64,000 nucleotides of DNA from contig BPQB01000007.1 in the NCBI GenBank assembly GCA_019973155.2, positions 1-64,000 of the forward strand, read 5' to 3'. The translations under genes were made by a program, and so were the position numbers. How positions within the stretch are numbered: the first letter of the stretch is position 1; each line of letters starts with the position of its first letter. Source of the DNA: Phanerochaete sordida. Taxonomy: Eukaryota; Basidiomycota; Agaricomycetes; Polyporales; Phanerochaetaceae. The notes beneath the pieces were generated by a model, which was given only the letters and a program-made list of their open reading frames with translations, ran no database searches and was not told the DNA's origin. Below, one piece after another: positions 32,105 to 43,079 of this stretch.

Positions 32105-32326
32105 TCAGGGATATGTGGCGATATTTAATCCATATGCTATTCACAACGATGATATCGAAAAGATGAGATGCCGAACTACTAAGTGCAAGAGAGACCACAT
32201 ACAGCGGAGAGCAGAGTGAAGATGGTAACTAGCGTAAGATATGCAAAAGGAGAGGACGGGACAGACCGAACCAGGGTATATGCCTATAAATAAAAACAGA
32301 ATATTACGGATGAGCGAACGTAGACG
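32105..32326. other. Convergent 3' region, RRP5 / kelch gene
   Basis: A 222-bp AT-richer segment between two convergent stop codons. It probably holds both 3' UTRs and contains AATAAAA-like sequence near 32290 (plus strand). No gene was seen. Confidence 0.4.
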
Positions 32327-35300
32327 TTATGAGCGTGACCGTGCTCGTTCGTGGCCGAGAGTGTGGGTGTCGTATTCGTTCAGCGGTCGACGGTTGCTCA
32401 TCGAACTTGCAAGCTGCTGGCGCCAGTCGTCCAGCTCGCTCGACAGGTGCTCGAACGCCATCGCGTTCTCCGAACTCGACGTGCTGACTCTCCGCTCCGA
32501 GACGCCCGATATTGGTCGTCCCGACCCGAAGCCCGGCTGGTCCACCTCGAGGAGCAGGCCGATTTTGTGAGACAGTTGCTCATTTTCGCGCTTGAGAGTC
32601 GTGTTCTCGTTGCTGAGCTGCTCGAGCAGCGTCTCATCGTGGCCGCCGCGCGTGAGGACAAGAGAGCTCTGCAAGCGCTCAATGTCCTGCTCGAGCTCCT
32701 CGTTGCGTAGCTGTCGTTCGTCGGCTTCTCGTTGCGAGGCGATGATGCTGTCGCGCATGTGCTCGAGGTCGCTTTCCAGAGACTCGATGCGGAGACGGAG
32801 ATCACGGTTGTCACCGTTGAGTCGCTGCACTTGGCGCTGGGCGTCGGTGAGTTGGTTGCGGAGGATCTCGTTGCCATGACTGTCGTCGGACGACGGGGTG
32901 CCACGGCCATTCATACCGCGCAGGCGAGAGCCTCCGTCAAGGCTGCCAGACCGGTCGAGCTCGCCTTGCATGCTCTGGTTCAACGCCTTCTGCTTCGTCA
33001 GCTCATCCTTCATCTTCCGCATCATCTTTTCAGTACCCCTGACATCCCCATTCCTGTGAGTATGAGCACCCAAAGACGGTCCCACACCGAAGCCACTTAC
33101 TTTACGTAATGGACTGCCAATTGGTAGTCGTCCTCGAGCTGCTGGAGGCGAGCCTTATAGGTCGTCTCAGTCTCCTCAAGCTTGCGCTCGAGCTCCTGGA
33201 CACGGCTCTCGCTGTCGCCCTCGACTATGTTCCTCCTCGACGGCGAGTGCATGCGGTCGAGCTCGGCAGACAGGCTTTCGACCTGAGCTTCGGCGTCACG
33301 CTTCTCCTGCAGCGCAAGCTGAAGCTCGCGCTCTGCCCTCTCGTGCATGCGGCCCCGGTTGGCGAGCTGCTCCTCGAGGTGGTTGATACGCGGTGACGAC
33401 GGGGTAGCGCCAGCGTGCATGATATCCTCTCCCTCGACCATGCCGTTCTCGGCCATGAAGTTGCGGAGCATGTCGAGCTTGACGGTGGTGTTCGACAGAT
33501 CCTTCGCCTGGTCACGGAGCTCGGCATCCTTGACGGCCAGGTCCTTGCGAAGACGGCCGCTGTCCGCAAGCGCGCTGGAGAGTTGAGTGCGAAGGCCGAC
33601 GATCTGTGAACGGAGGGCGAGGTTGTCGATCTCAAGGTCGTGCAGCTTGCGACGCTCCGAGCTGAGCTCAGACTGGGCGTCATCCATGCGGCGCGTCGTA
33701 TCCTTGAGCATGCCGCGCAACGACGAGACTTCACCCTCAAGGGCCGTCAGCTTCTCCGTGTGGCCGCGGACGAGGCGATCCTCGTCAGTCTGGAGGTCAC
33801 GGTGGGAGTCGAGGAGTTTCCCGAGACCACCGGTCGTCAATGCGCGGAAGGCATCTGCCTCCTCGCGAGACTTCGCCCAGGAGTTTTCGGCATCGGCTAA
33901 GCGCATGCGAACCGTCTCGACCTCGGTTGTTCGGGCTTCCAGCTCGCCACGGAGTTCGATAAGGTCAGCTTCCAGCTGTGAAATCTGGTCGCGCGAGCGT
34001 TCGTACTGCTTCTCGACTTCATTTGCGCGCGCTGACGACGCGCTGACGGCGTGTTGCGCTTGCTCCAGGGCACGGACATGCTGCTCCCGAGTACGCATCA
34101 GTTCGTCGAGCTGTGCCTGAGCGTGCATGTAGTCGGCCTCGCGCTGCTCAAGCTGGGACTTGTGCGCAAGAAGCTGGTCAGCTTGCTCGCGAGTCGTCGA
34201 CTCCATGATGTCACAGCGTTCGCGAAGAGTCTGCTGATCCTCCAGAGCCTTCGTATGTGACTCCGCAAGCATATCAGCACGCTTCGAGCTGTCCTCAGAT
34301 CTGGCCTCGGCCTGCTCCAGGAGGGTAGTCTGCAGAGCGAGCGAATCTTCCAGTTCCTTGATGCGGCGATCCCGGTCTGTATGAGCCGACGCTGCGGCTG
34401 AGAGCTGGCGCTCGAGCTCGGCGATGCGCTCGCGCTCGAGACGTTGCAGGTCTCGATCTGAGGATGACTCCAGAGCTGCAAGCTTCGCACGATAGAAAGC
34501 TGCCTCCTGGACGGCATTTTGCCGCATTCGTTCGGCTTCCTCTATACGTTGAGATGAGATCGTCGCTTGCTCGACAACAGAGGTCTGCCCATGTCGTTAG
34601 CGCTGCACAAAATCAAATAGAAGTCAGTCTCACCTGTATCCTCGCCTTGAAGTGCTTCAAACTCATGACCATCTCTGCTACCTTCCGCGTGTCGATGTCG
34701 TCGTCGTCGGCATCGGATTCGAGGTCTTCGCCTTGAGGATAAACGAAACCCGAGCGAGATGCCTTGGTCAGAGCCGCCTTCATCCATGCCTCACGCTTCT
34801 TCATCGCGTCTACGTCTGGTTGACCATCCCGGGATAGATCAGGTGTGGTGATTGCTGTAGAGTTCTTCGCGAAGCCGTTGAGGGATGGCGAGTCCGTCTT
34901 CTGACTGACATAGCTCCCCTCGAGAGACGACTTGCCCCGTTCATTGACCACTGGTGACTGAGCTCGTACCACACCGTTGAGCCCAATGACTGCACTGGCT
35001 ATGCTCATGGGCTGGTCATACGCCTCTGTCTGGGAGACAGGGGATATGGCACGGTTGGAGCTGAAGGTATTCGGGCTCTTTGCGCGAGCCTGTTCGGGGG
35101 AAGCCGCTCGCTCGGGAACCATGGCGAACTCTGGGCTACTGTCTCCATCCATGTCCTCGTCTTCTTCTCTCGCGGGACGCAAGACCTGTTTTCCCCGAAG
35201 ACTGTTGTTGATATTTCCCATGACGCTTCCGTTCTGTTGAGAACGAATGCTGGCCGGTGACATGGCTCGTCGAAGGTCCTCAACGTCTGACATGGGTTCA

Positions 35301-37170
35301 CCTGTTGGTGACATCGCTCGGGTTCCATTGATAGGTTGTCCTTGGGCTTGAACTGACGCCTTTCGACTTGGTGCACCCGAAGAGTTGGTGGGCGGCGTTC
35401 CACTGAGAGGATATTTAATATGTTCTGTATCACTGATCAGAGCCAGGGAAAGCCTGCGGTAGGATATTGACGTACTGGTATCCAGGACGTGTATCATGGT
35501 AGGATCTTCCGGTTTGGCGGGGTTCAGCGACTCTCCGCCCAGACCTCCGAGGACAAATACTCGGGACCCCATTGAGGCCATCGCATGTCCCGAACGTGCA
35601 TTGGGCGCAGGTCCCATCTTCTGGAACATGTACCAGCGCTGATCTGGGCAATGGGTTAGTCTGACGCTGTCCAAATGAGATCTTTCTTTTGCTCACTTGA
35701 CAGCTTGAAAGCTCCCAGGTCGCCCAGGTCCTTGCCATCAACGCCTCTGCCGCCAAAGATGTAGACGACGTCGTCTACAACCGCAGCAGCATGGCCCTCT
35801 CGAGGGGAGGGGATGAAGCCGATGCAAGTCAGCTCGGACCACATGCGCGTGTTGGTGTCGAAGATCCATGTGTCGTTGTAGTGGTACTGGCAGTCGGTTC
35901 CACCAAACCTGCCGTAACAGCCAAGCGTAAGCGCGCCGTCTTTGGAAATTGAGTTGACAGGAACTTTAATACTGACAATATAATCTTCTCGCCGTATGAC
36001 ACGCAGATGTGGCCCGTACGGTGTGCGGGCTTCGGAGAGCCCTCTGCGGGCTCCACCGGTTCCCACATGGCCTTCGTTCGTACTACTTGCCAATATCAGC
36101 CGCAGCCTTGGAGAAAGATGGGCAGCATCCACGTACATGAATTGAGATCAAAGGCCCACAAATCGTTGAGGAATTCTCCATCCACTTGCCCGCCGAACAT
36201 GTAGAATTTGGAACCGACCATCGTGACGGCGTGCCCATACCGACCAACAGGTCCCGGGCCGTACACACTAACGCGAGTCCACTCGCGAGAGACTGTGTCC
36301 GTTTAGGGATAGCGGTAATGTACGCGAGAACAATGGTGCTTACCGAGGTTCAAGAGATAAAGTCCGTCGTCCTGTTTATCCGTCGGCTTCGCTTTGTTGC
36401 TTGTCTTGGTGTCCCCGCCCCAAACGATCAAGACACTGCCGACGAGAGCGCTCGCATGGCCCACTCGTGGCGACGGAATCTCGCCCGCCGTCTGCAGCAG
36501 CGTCGCCGACAGATCCCGGGTTGAGAACAAATAGAGATCATTGCGGACCGTCTCCCGGACGAGACCACCGAAGAGGAAGAGTTCGCCTGTCGCAGTCGCT
36601 GTAGCAGGTAGCGAATGTCCGTATCTTGGAAATGGGGACGGTGAAGGTGACGTTGGCGAGGCAGCGCCAGGTTTCGGAAGGATGACGGGAGCCGGGAGGA
36701 TCAGCCGACGTTGTGACCACGGGTATGCAGCGCGCTGCTGCGACGATGTTTGCTGTGGTTGGCCTGGCTGGCCCTGTGGTGGCTGCTGGGTCATCTGCTG
36801 TTGTTGCTGAACCGGTTGAGGCGGGCCCTGAAGCTGTGACGGGCTTGGTTGCGCAGAACCGTTGGAGCTCCCGGGTTGATTTGGGCTTCCACCGCGCTGT
36901 TGCTGCTGCTGCCTTGGCTGAATGGGAGCGTTGGGACCGAGCGACGGGCTACCTCTGCCATTCAGCCCACTTTGTTACGTGGTGAGGCGTGAAGTGTGAG
37001 TGCGCGGTTCGGTGCCATGCTAGAGACACGAGGACGGACCTGTCGTAGCTGTTCTGGTTGGCTATCGGCCGCTGCTGCTGCACAGGTGCTGGCTGAGGGG
37101 CCGGAGGCTGGGTGAGCACCGGCGGGTTGCTGGGTTGTGGGGCGTGCTTCTTCCTACTGAAGAAGGACAT
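32327..37170 (-). CDS. Kelch-repeat, coiled-coil cell-end marker, Tea1-like
   Basis: The start is ATG 37170 ([12 protein letters not shown]) and the stop is at 32327; about 1,450 residues. A Pro/Gln-rich N-terminus ([22 protein letters not shown]) precedes six or so kelch motifs: [78 protein letters not shown] and [21 protein letters not shown] Ser-rich linker follows (35400-34850), then >700 residues of near-continuous coiled coil (for example [20 protein letters not shown]). This order is that of Tea1/Tea3 proteins, which mark growing cell ends and ride microtubule plus ends. A role in hyphal polarity is inferred from the architecture. Confidence 0.85.
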
Positions 37171-37995
37171 TCTCCTGGACTTGCCGCCTAGGATAGACTG
37201 CACGGCTGCAAGATGACGATATTTACGGTATTAGGATTATATGAGAAGGGTATGGTGATCGTCTGGGAGAATGGCGGGCCTTGAGGCGGCGTGTTTGAGG
37301 AGGCAGGGCCCGCCTGGAGGAAGTGAGAGAGAAGCCGGGACAGCGACGACCAAGCGAAGCGCGCTTCCAATCGAAATTGGGCCCTGCCTTCCCAACACGC
37401 TGATGGCCGTCTCCGCTCTCACGACGACTGCAAGAGTCTCACTCTGCGGGGCCGTATAGACGGGGGAATAGCACACAAAATACACATTTATTGGTCCTAG
37501 CGCAAGGCACAAGCACAGGGCACCAAGTACACAAAAGTCCTGCTCCTCCGGGCATGTACCATATACACCCGCGTCTGCACCGTACTCCCGACGTCGGACG
37601 AGTACCACGCCATGCGTCCGTGATGATAGACATATCATCGAACAGGCTGTGCATCGATGTGCCCGGAGATCACCTTCTGTGAAGCTGCGTCCATCACGAA
37701 GAATGGCGACCAACAGTGGTCTCCCGTACGCGGGGACAGGCACGGTAGACAGCTCCCCGCGCTCCATGAAGGGTAAGTAGGTGATCAATCTAGCTAGTAA
37801 AGCGAAGCAGGGGCTCACCAAGGTTAGGAGGAATGAGGAGCGGCACGCATATGCGTGTAAAGTAGTCCGGTTGCTCAAATGCGGCCAAGCACGATGGATC
37901 ATTGCATAGAAATCATGGCTCTGAGAACAGCTGATACGTAAGCCGTATATTAAGCGTTTGACGAGCAGATACGGACCTGCTTTCAATATGCTCTC
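37171..37995. other. Intergenic segment upstream of the kelch gene
   Basis: About 825 bp with the 5' flank of the kelch gene. Frames present are short or lack domain-like composition. No TATA box, RNA gene or repeat was recognised. Confidence 0.4.
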
Positions 37996-38178
37996 CTACT
38001 CATTCCATGTAATGATATCTCCGTCATCCTCTGTAGCATGAGCAGCGCGGCGGTGAGTCATGAGACGATCGCGCGACGGGAAAAGTCGGTTGCAGTCGTC
38101 CATGGCGCATATATAGATAGGTGTCCTTCGAGTCACCGTGAGGACGCGTACATGAGGGTGATGAACAACAGAACGCAC
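37996..38178 (-). CDS. Single C2H2 zinc-finger exon, small gene or fragment
   Basis: The frame on the minus strand encodes YICAMDDCNRLFPSRDRL followed by MTHRRAAH: C-x4-C-x12-H-x4-H with the Phe and Leu spacing of a classical C2H2 finger. It ends ATEDDGDIITWNE and TAG at 37996-37998. No ATG opens this frame upstream of the finger; the 38178 end is only where the open frame begins. An upstream exon is therefore needed. A possible model starts at an ATG near 38292 and uses acceptors near 38240 and 38125, giving ~40-60 residues. It could be a micro-protein, the last exon of a poorly resolved gene, or a relic. Confidence 0.4.
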   Translation of the reverse strand: MRSVVHHPHVRVLTVTRRTPIYICAMDDCNRLFPSRDRLMTHRRAAHATEDDGDIITWNE

Positions 38179-38375
38179 TCGGATGGATTGGTTACTCTGG
38201 CTACACCAGCATTGACCTGCTGAGGGGTCGTAGTGACTGGAAACAGTCAGACAGCGTCGAATGGCACAACGGCATGTAGATACGCACCATCTTGTAGAGC
38301 AGGGGCTGAAGGCAGCACGGAGGGCAGACTCGGCTGGACTGCCATCGTCGCGGTCGGCGCGTAAGCGGTGCCGCG

Positions 38376-38388
38376 TGACGTCACGTCA
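38376..38388. promoter_or_regulatory. CRE palindrome TGACGTCA with an overlapping half-site
   Basis: TGACGTCA (38376-38383) overlaps a second CGTCA half-site ending at 38388. A further TGACGTA lies at 38446-38452. All are within 105 bp of the chosen lipase start, ATG 38480. CRE/ATF bZIP proteins bind this octamer. The cluster supports reading this segment as promoter rather than as the lipase N-terminus. Confidence 0.55.
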
Positions 38389-38479
38389 GTTACCCCTTGT
38401 TACCCCGCGCTCGTTACCGCAGTCACGTCGATATGACCCTGTTCGTGACGTATGGTCACGCCAAACCCGTAGCGGCACC

Positions 38480-40841
38480 ATGACGGACGGCGGGGGCCAA
38501 GCTGAGGGCAGCGGCAGTCGTCCTTCGCTCTCCTCCCGCCTCAACTTCCTCCTGGCTAATCTGCCTCTACAGAAACCGAAATCTAACACTCAGTTCTATT
38601 CTGAGCCTGCATCGTCGCGGCACTCCGTCGACGTTGTCCGCCACGAAAGCATGAGGTCCGCGCGCACTCGGCCACCCTCACCCCGAGCTGCGCACGCCAA
38701 CGTGAACCGCGCAGCGCACAACCGCTCTGCCATGTCCTTGACATTGAACGTGCCGTCTGCGAGCACCTCCCAGCAGAAACAGAAACAGGAGCAGAAAAGG
38801 GAGGATGCGCAAGCTGCGTTTCCGGTGCTCCGCTGGTTCTCTAGCAATGCGAAGGAGCCGGACGTGAAACACAAGCGGTCTCAGTCTTCCCTAGACTCTC
38901 GTCCGCGCAATCCACCCATGTACTCAGACTCGCCTGTCGACTCCGCGTCCTCCTCTACCTCGCATGTGCTTGCCATAGCAGAGGCTCTGGACGATGACCC
39001 GCGTCTTGTGCATGCCCGCACCCCGACGGTCGACCTACCATCGAGGCCTAAAGCGGCACGTCTTCCGCCACACATCCGTCCGTGGAGACCACCAAGTCAC
39101 CTTTCGGACCTGTCCCGTTCTGCACTCCCTACTGCAGGACTTTCTCCCGAGTCTTATTACGTACGACCGCCGTACACGGATCCCTACGAAGACCCCTTCG
39201 CTGTTCCGCAAGAAGGACATGAACCTCAAATGGATATCTTCTTCAGCCCGACGCCTACACCAGTAGCTATACCCCATTCTCCTGCCCCAGCACACCTCAG
39301 TCGCTCGCCTCCAGCAATATCACCTTCTTCGACCCGCTCTTCCATCGATACACTCCGGTCAATACAGGAGAGAGGCTCTAGAGGGCTCCATACAACACCT
39401 CCATCTCAGAAACTTTCTCTTCCATCCTTTACGAATCCGTTTCAATGGTTCGCCGGAGACGATGACGCTCAGAGAAAGGAGAACATGGATCCATTCCTCA
39501 GCGAAGAGGACAAGTCGAGCAACGCTCAATCCCAGAAAGAAAATATTCAACAGCGTTGTATGTCCGTTCATGATATCATATTATGTTCCTTCATTAAGTC
39601 GAAATAGATGCTAGCCCCAAGAACCCGGTGGTATTTTGTCACGGACTGCTGGGCTTCGATACCGTCACTCTAGGCCCATCCATAGCGCCGTTGCAAGTAA
39701 CGCACTGGCGTGGTATCAAGGACGCCTTGGAAGCTAATGGCTGTGAGGTGCTTATTACGCGTGTACCCGCCACGAGTTCGCCCATCGATCGGGCCAAGGT
39801 CCTCGAGGAGAAGATTAGTTCCGTATACCCCGGCCGCAGCGTCCACCTCATCGGTACGTCTGCGGCGTGAGGTGTGTGTTAGAGTACTTATGTGAACCAC
39901 AGGGTTCCCTTCTTTTCAGGTCACAGCATGGTATGCGTTTTCTTCGCTCGCGTCGCGTCACGCTGCTAACAATTTCCAAGGGCGGGTTAGACTGCCGCTA
40001 TCTGACAACGCATTTGAAGAAGCGTAAATTCAAGGTTCTCTCAATCACGACCATCTCCTCCCCGCACCGTGGCTCTTCCTTCGCAGACCACTTCCTCAAG
40101 ACTGTAGGACAAGAACGGATGCCCTCCGTACTCTCACTCCTCGACCTGCTTCCTAACGGCGGTGGGGACGGCAAGGCGTTCGAATTCCTCACAGTGGAGA
40201 ACATGCGGAAATTCAATGAGGATACACCAGACGTGCCTGGTGTGAAGTACTACAGCTGGGGCGCGGTATATGAGCCCGGACTGATTGACACTTGGAAGTG
40301 AGTTCAGTCGTTGATCGAATGGGAGACTCGATATTGAGGTGGTGGCCGACAGGTGGTCCCATTCCGTGATTCTCGAGAAAGAAGGGCCGAATGACGGCTT
40401 GGTCTCCCTCAATTCCGCGAGATGGGTACGGCTTCCTTTCTCATGATCCTTCGTTGCCTCTAATATTGAGTATAGGGAACTTATCTGGGTACCCTTGAAG
40501 GTGTCAATCACCTTGATTTGGTCGGCTGGGTCAACACAGCGCGGTACAAGTGGGCCGAGATCATGGGGCGCGAGATCAAGTTTAAACCCGCGACCTTCTA
40601 CTTGGGGATAGCGGATCATCTCGCGCGAGTGGCTGAAGGACAGGAGCATCCGCATGAGCAGGTCTCACCGGGCGAACGCTACGGAAAGAGTCCGAAGGAG
40701 CGCGCGGAGATGGAGCGGATACGGCAGGAGGGGGAGCGTGCTGAGATGGCGGATAGCTTGGACAAAGGACGTGCTGGTGATGACAAGAAGTTGTCATTGG
40801 AGAGCCATCGTAGCCAAGCGGGCTCTGGCTCTGGCAGCTGA
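38480..40841 (+). CDS. Alpha/beta-hydrolase triacylglycerol lipase with long disordered N-terminus
   Basis: The C-terminal ~370 residues are a lipase: NPVVFCHGLLGFDTVTLGP (oxyanion region), LIGHSMGGLDCRYLTT (nucleophile Ser), PNDGLVSLNSARWG (acid Asp region) and LEGVNHLDLVGW (catalytic His). The elbow is assembled from three exons, with the 11-nt exon 39920-39930 encoding most of G-H-S-M. The N-terminal ~360 residues are Ser/Pro/Arg-rich and low complexity. An in-frame ATG at 38261 would add 73 basic residues. I prefer ATG 38480 (MTDGGGQAEG) because the intervening DNA looks like promoter. The resemblance is to fungal intracellular or mitochondrial lipases of the yeast Tgl2 kind. The stop is at 40839-40841. 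Confidence 0.85.
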
Positions 40842-41571
40842 GGACACGATACTTTATGACCGGCACGTGAGTTGAGAACGTGCTGTGGTATCAACACATA
40901 CGATAGCTGACCCGTTTCGAAGGAACACGGCCTTACCATCGAGCATAATATGTACCAACAACTTAATGACGTCTAGATGATACCCAGGCTTTGGCCCGTC
41001 GCCCGCGTGCGCTATGGCTACGGAATTTAGCAGGTAATCGGTGGAAGGGATTGGCGGCGGGTGAGCGATTCCGAGAACTGGGTCGCGTCGCACGTCGAGT
41101 TGAGTTAATCGCGACGACTCATCAGCCCAACCTTTAAGCTGGCCACGGACGTACTAGTGAGGAGTCTGGTCTCACGTGAACAAGACCCCTCGATTAGTGG
41201 GCATGTTGCTGCCACAAACCCGAGGCCGACCGCTATGAACATCGACGAACACGCTCAGGTGCAGAACGTCTTTCTGCGTAGCGACTGAAGAAACGTCGAC
41301 GATCCCAGGCATAGTTGGACCATTTCGAAAGCCCCATCGCCCCGGACTTAGCTTGTAGTGAGGATCTATTGGCAGTCCGACGCGCTACTTGTGCGCTATC
41401 GCAGGCATGCACTCCTCGGAGCCCCGACGAGGGAGAGGGAACCACTTGAAGCGCCAGATGTGAGATCGAATCGGGCGATTAGATCATAGCTCGCCAGTAG
41501 CCCCGGTTATAAAGGAGCCCACAGAGCCTTCTCCAGTCCCTCGCAGCACAAGTTGCTCTCTTTTCCTAGCC
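40842..41571. other. Intergenic segment with S-formylglutathione hydrolase promoter
   Basis: 730 bp with no recognisable coding frame. TATAAA at 41508-41513 lies 59 bp (box end to ATG) from ATG 41572, with a C/T-rich leader between. The left half would hold the lipase 3' UTR. Confidence 0.5.
41508..41513 (+). promoter_or_regulatory. TATA box of the S-formylglutathione hydrolase gene
   Basis: GGTTATAAAGGAG is followed by a pyrimidine-rich leader (CTTCTCCAGTCCC) and the context CTAGCCATGG at ATG 41572. The spacing is normal for fungi. Confidence 0.6.
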
Positions 41572-42854
41572 ATGGCTCTCGAGAAGCTCTCTTCCAACAA
41601 AGCCTTCGAGGGCGAACTCATCAAATACAAGTTCAAGGTGACGCCGACGCATCCGCTAACTTACACCACACTGAGAGGTCCCATGTTATTAGTCCACCGT
41701 TCTGGGCGGCCTTGACACGCAGTTCAACGTCTTTCTGCCCGCAAATGCGTCCAAGGGCAAAGTTCCCGTGCTATTCTACCTCTCTGGCCTGACGTGCACG
41801 GAAGATAACGCGTAAGAGCCGCGCGCCGCATGTCGTCATGTCCATGCTGACCGCGACCCTGCAAAGCGCGCAGAAGGGCAACTTCCTCGGGCCCGCCGCG
41901 AAGGAGGGCATCGCCATCGTGTTCCCGGACACCTCGCCGCGCGGGGCGGGCATCGAGGGGGAGACAGACAGCTGGGACTTTGGTGTCGGTACGTGCGCGC
42001 CGAGCAGAGGCAGTCATGGGAACACGCCCGCTTCTCACACGCACACGCACTTGACCCCGCGCCAGGCGCCGGCTTCTACGTGGACGCGACGAACCCCAAG
42101 TATGCGAAGCATTACAACATGCTGACTCATGTCACCGCCGAGCTTCCCAAGGTCATCCAGGAGGCTGGCCTCCCTATCGTGCGTGCCCAGCCGCCCGGTC
42201 GCGGTGCCCGCGCGCGCGCTGACCGCCCCTGCAGGACTTCGCGCGGCAGTCCATCTTCGGCCACTCGATGGGCGGCCACGGCGCGCTCACGATCTACCTG
42301 AACTCGCTGCGCTCGGGCGCGAAGCAGTACCGCTCGTGCTCGGCGTTCGCGCCCATCTCCAACCCCACCAACTGCCCGTGGGGCCAGAAGGCGTTCAGCG
42401 GATACCTGCAGGGCGGCGTCGAGGAGGCGAAGGAACAGTACGACGCCACAGAGCTTATCTCTAAGCTCGGTGGCAAGCCCGCGCACATCCTCGTTGACTA
42501 CGTGAGTGGCCGGTCGCTCGGGGCTCAGACGCGTTGCTGAGTGTCTCATACGCTCAGGGTACCGGAGACAATTTCTACAAGGCTGGCCAGCTTCTCCCGG
42601 AGAACTTCTTGAAGGCTGCTCGCGACGCAGGCTACGATGAAGTCCAGGTCCGCGTGCGGAGCCAGGAAGGGTATGACCATAGCTACTACTTCGTGAGTGC
42701 GCCGACATTCAAGCTCGAGCCATCTGCTGAATACCACATAGATGTCTACGTTCGGCGCGGATCACATTCACTGTAAGTACTTGATAGAAATCTTCGCTGT
42801 ATTCTAACCTGCTCATATTTCTTTTCAGTCCACGCGAACTTCTTGAAGGCATAG
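41572..42854 (+). CDS. S-formylglutathione hydrolase (esterase D family)
   Basis: Hydrolyses S-formylglutathione to formate and glutathione, the last step of glutathione-dependent formaldehyde detoxification. That step matters for fungi that release C1 compounds from methoxylated lignin (inference). The start is ATG 41572 (MALEKLSSNKAFEGE). Blocks: VLFYLSGLTCTEDNA, DTSPRGAGIEGETDSWDFGV, GAGFYVDATNPKYAKHYNM, IFGHSMGGHGALTIYL (nucleophile Ser), FAPISNPTNCPWGQKAFSGY and LVDYGTGDNFY (acid Asp). The C-terminal exons join FMSTFGADHIHFHANFLKA with the catalytic His. About seven exons; TAG at 42852-42854. Length and motif order match the family fully. Confidence 0.94.
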
Positions 42855-43079
42855 AGTGAATTGCGCAGAGATGAACAAGTAAAGTTGTACAAATACATCA
42901 AGTGCTGGAGAACATTCAGAATGTATCAATGATCATCCACGTTGCCACAGAGCAGCTGCCTAGTGTCGATGGATGCGAGGAACAGCGAGAACGGACACAG
43001 AACCACACAGCCTGCAGATTGACGAAGGGGAAGTCGTGCGCGAGAACCCGAGAAGAGAAACCCGAGCAAGTAGCAAGGT

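Noticed and set aside
38261..38479. Longer lipase N-terminus from ATG 38261
   Set aside because: The segment contains a CRE palindrome and GTTACC repeats, and its translation is Arg/Ser-rich without targeting features. ATG 38480 is preferred, though this is not proven.
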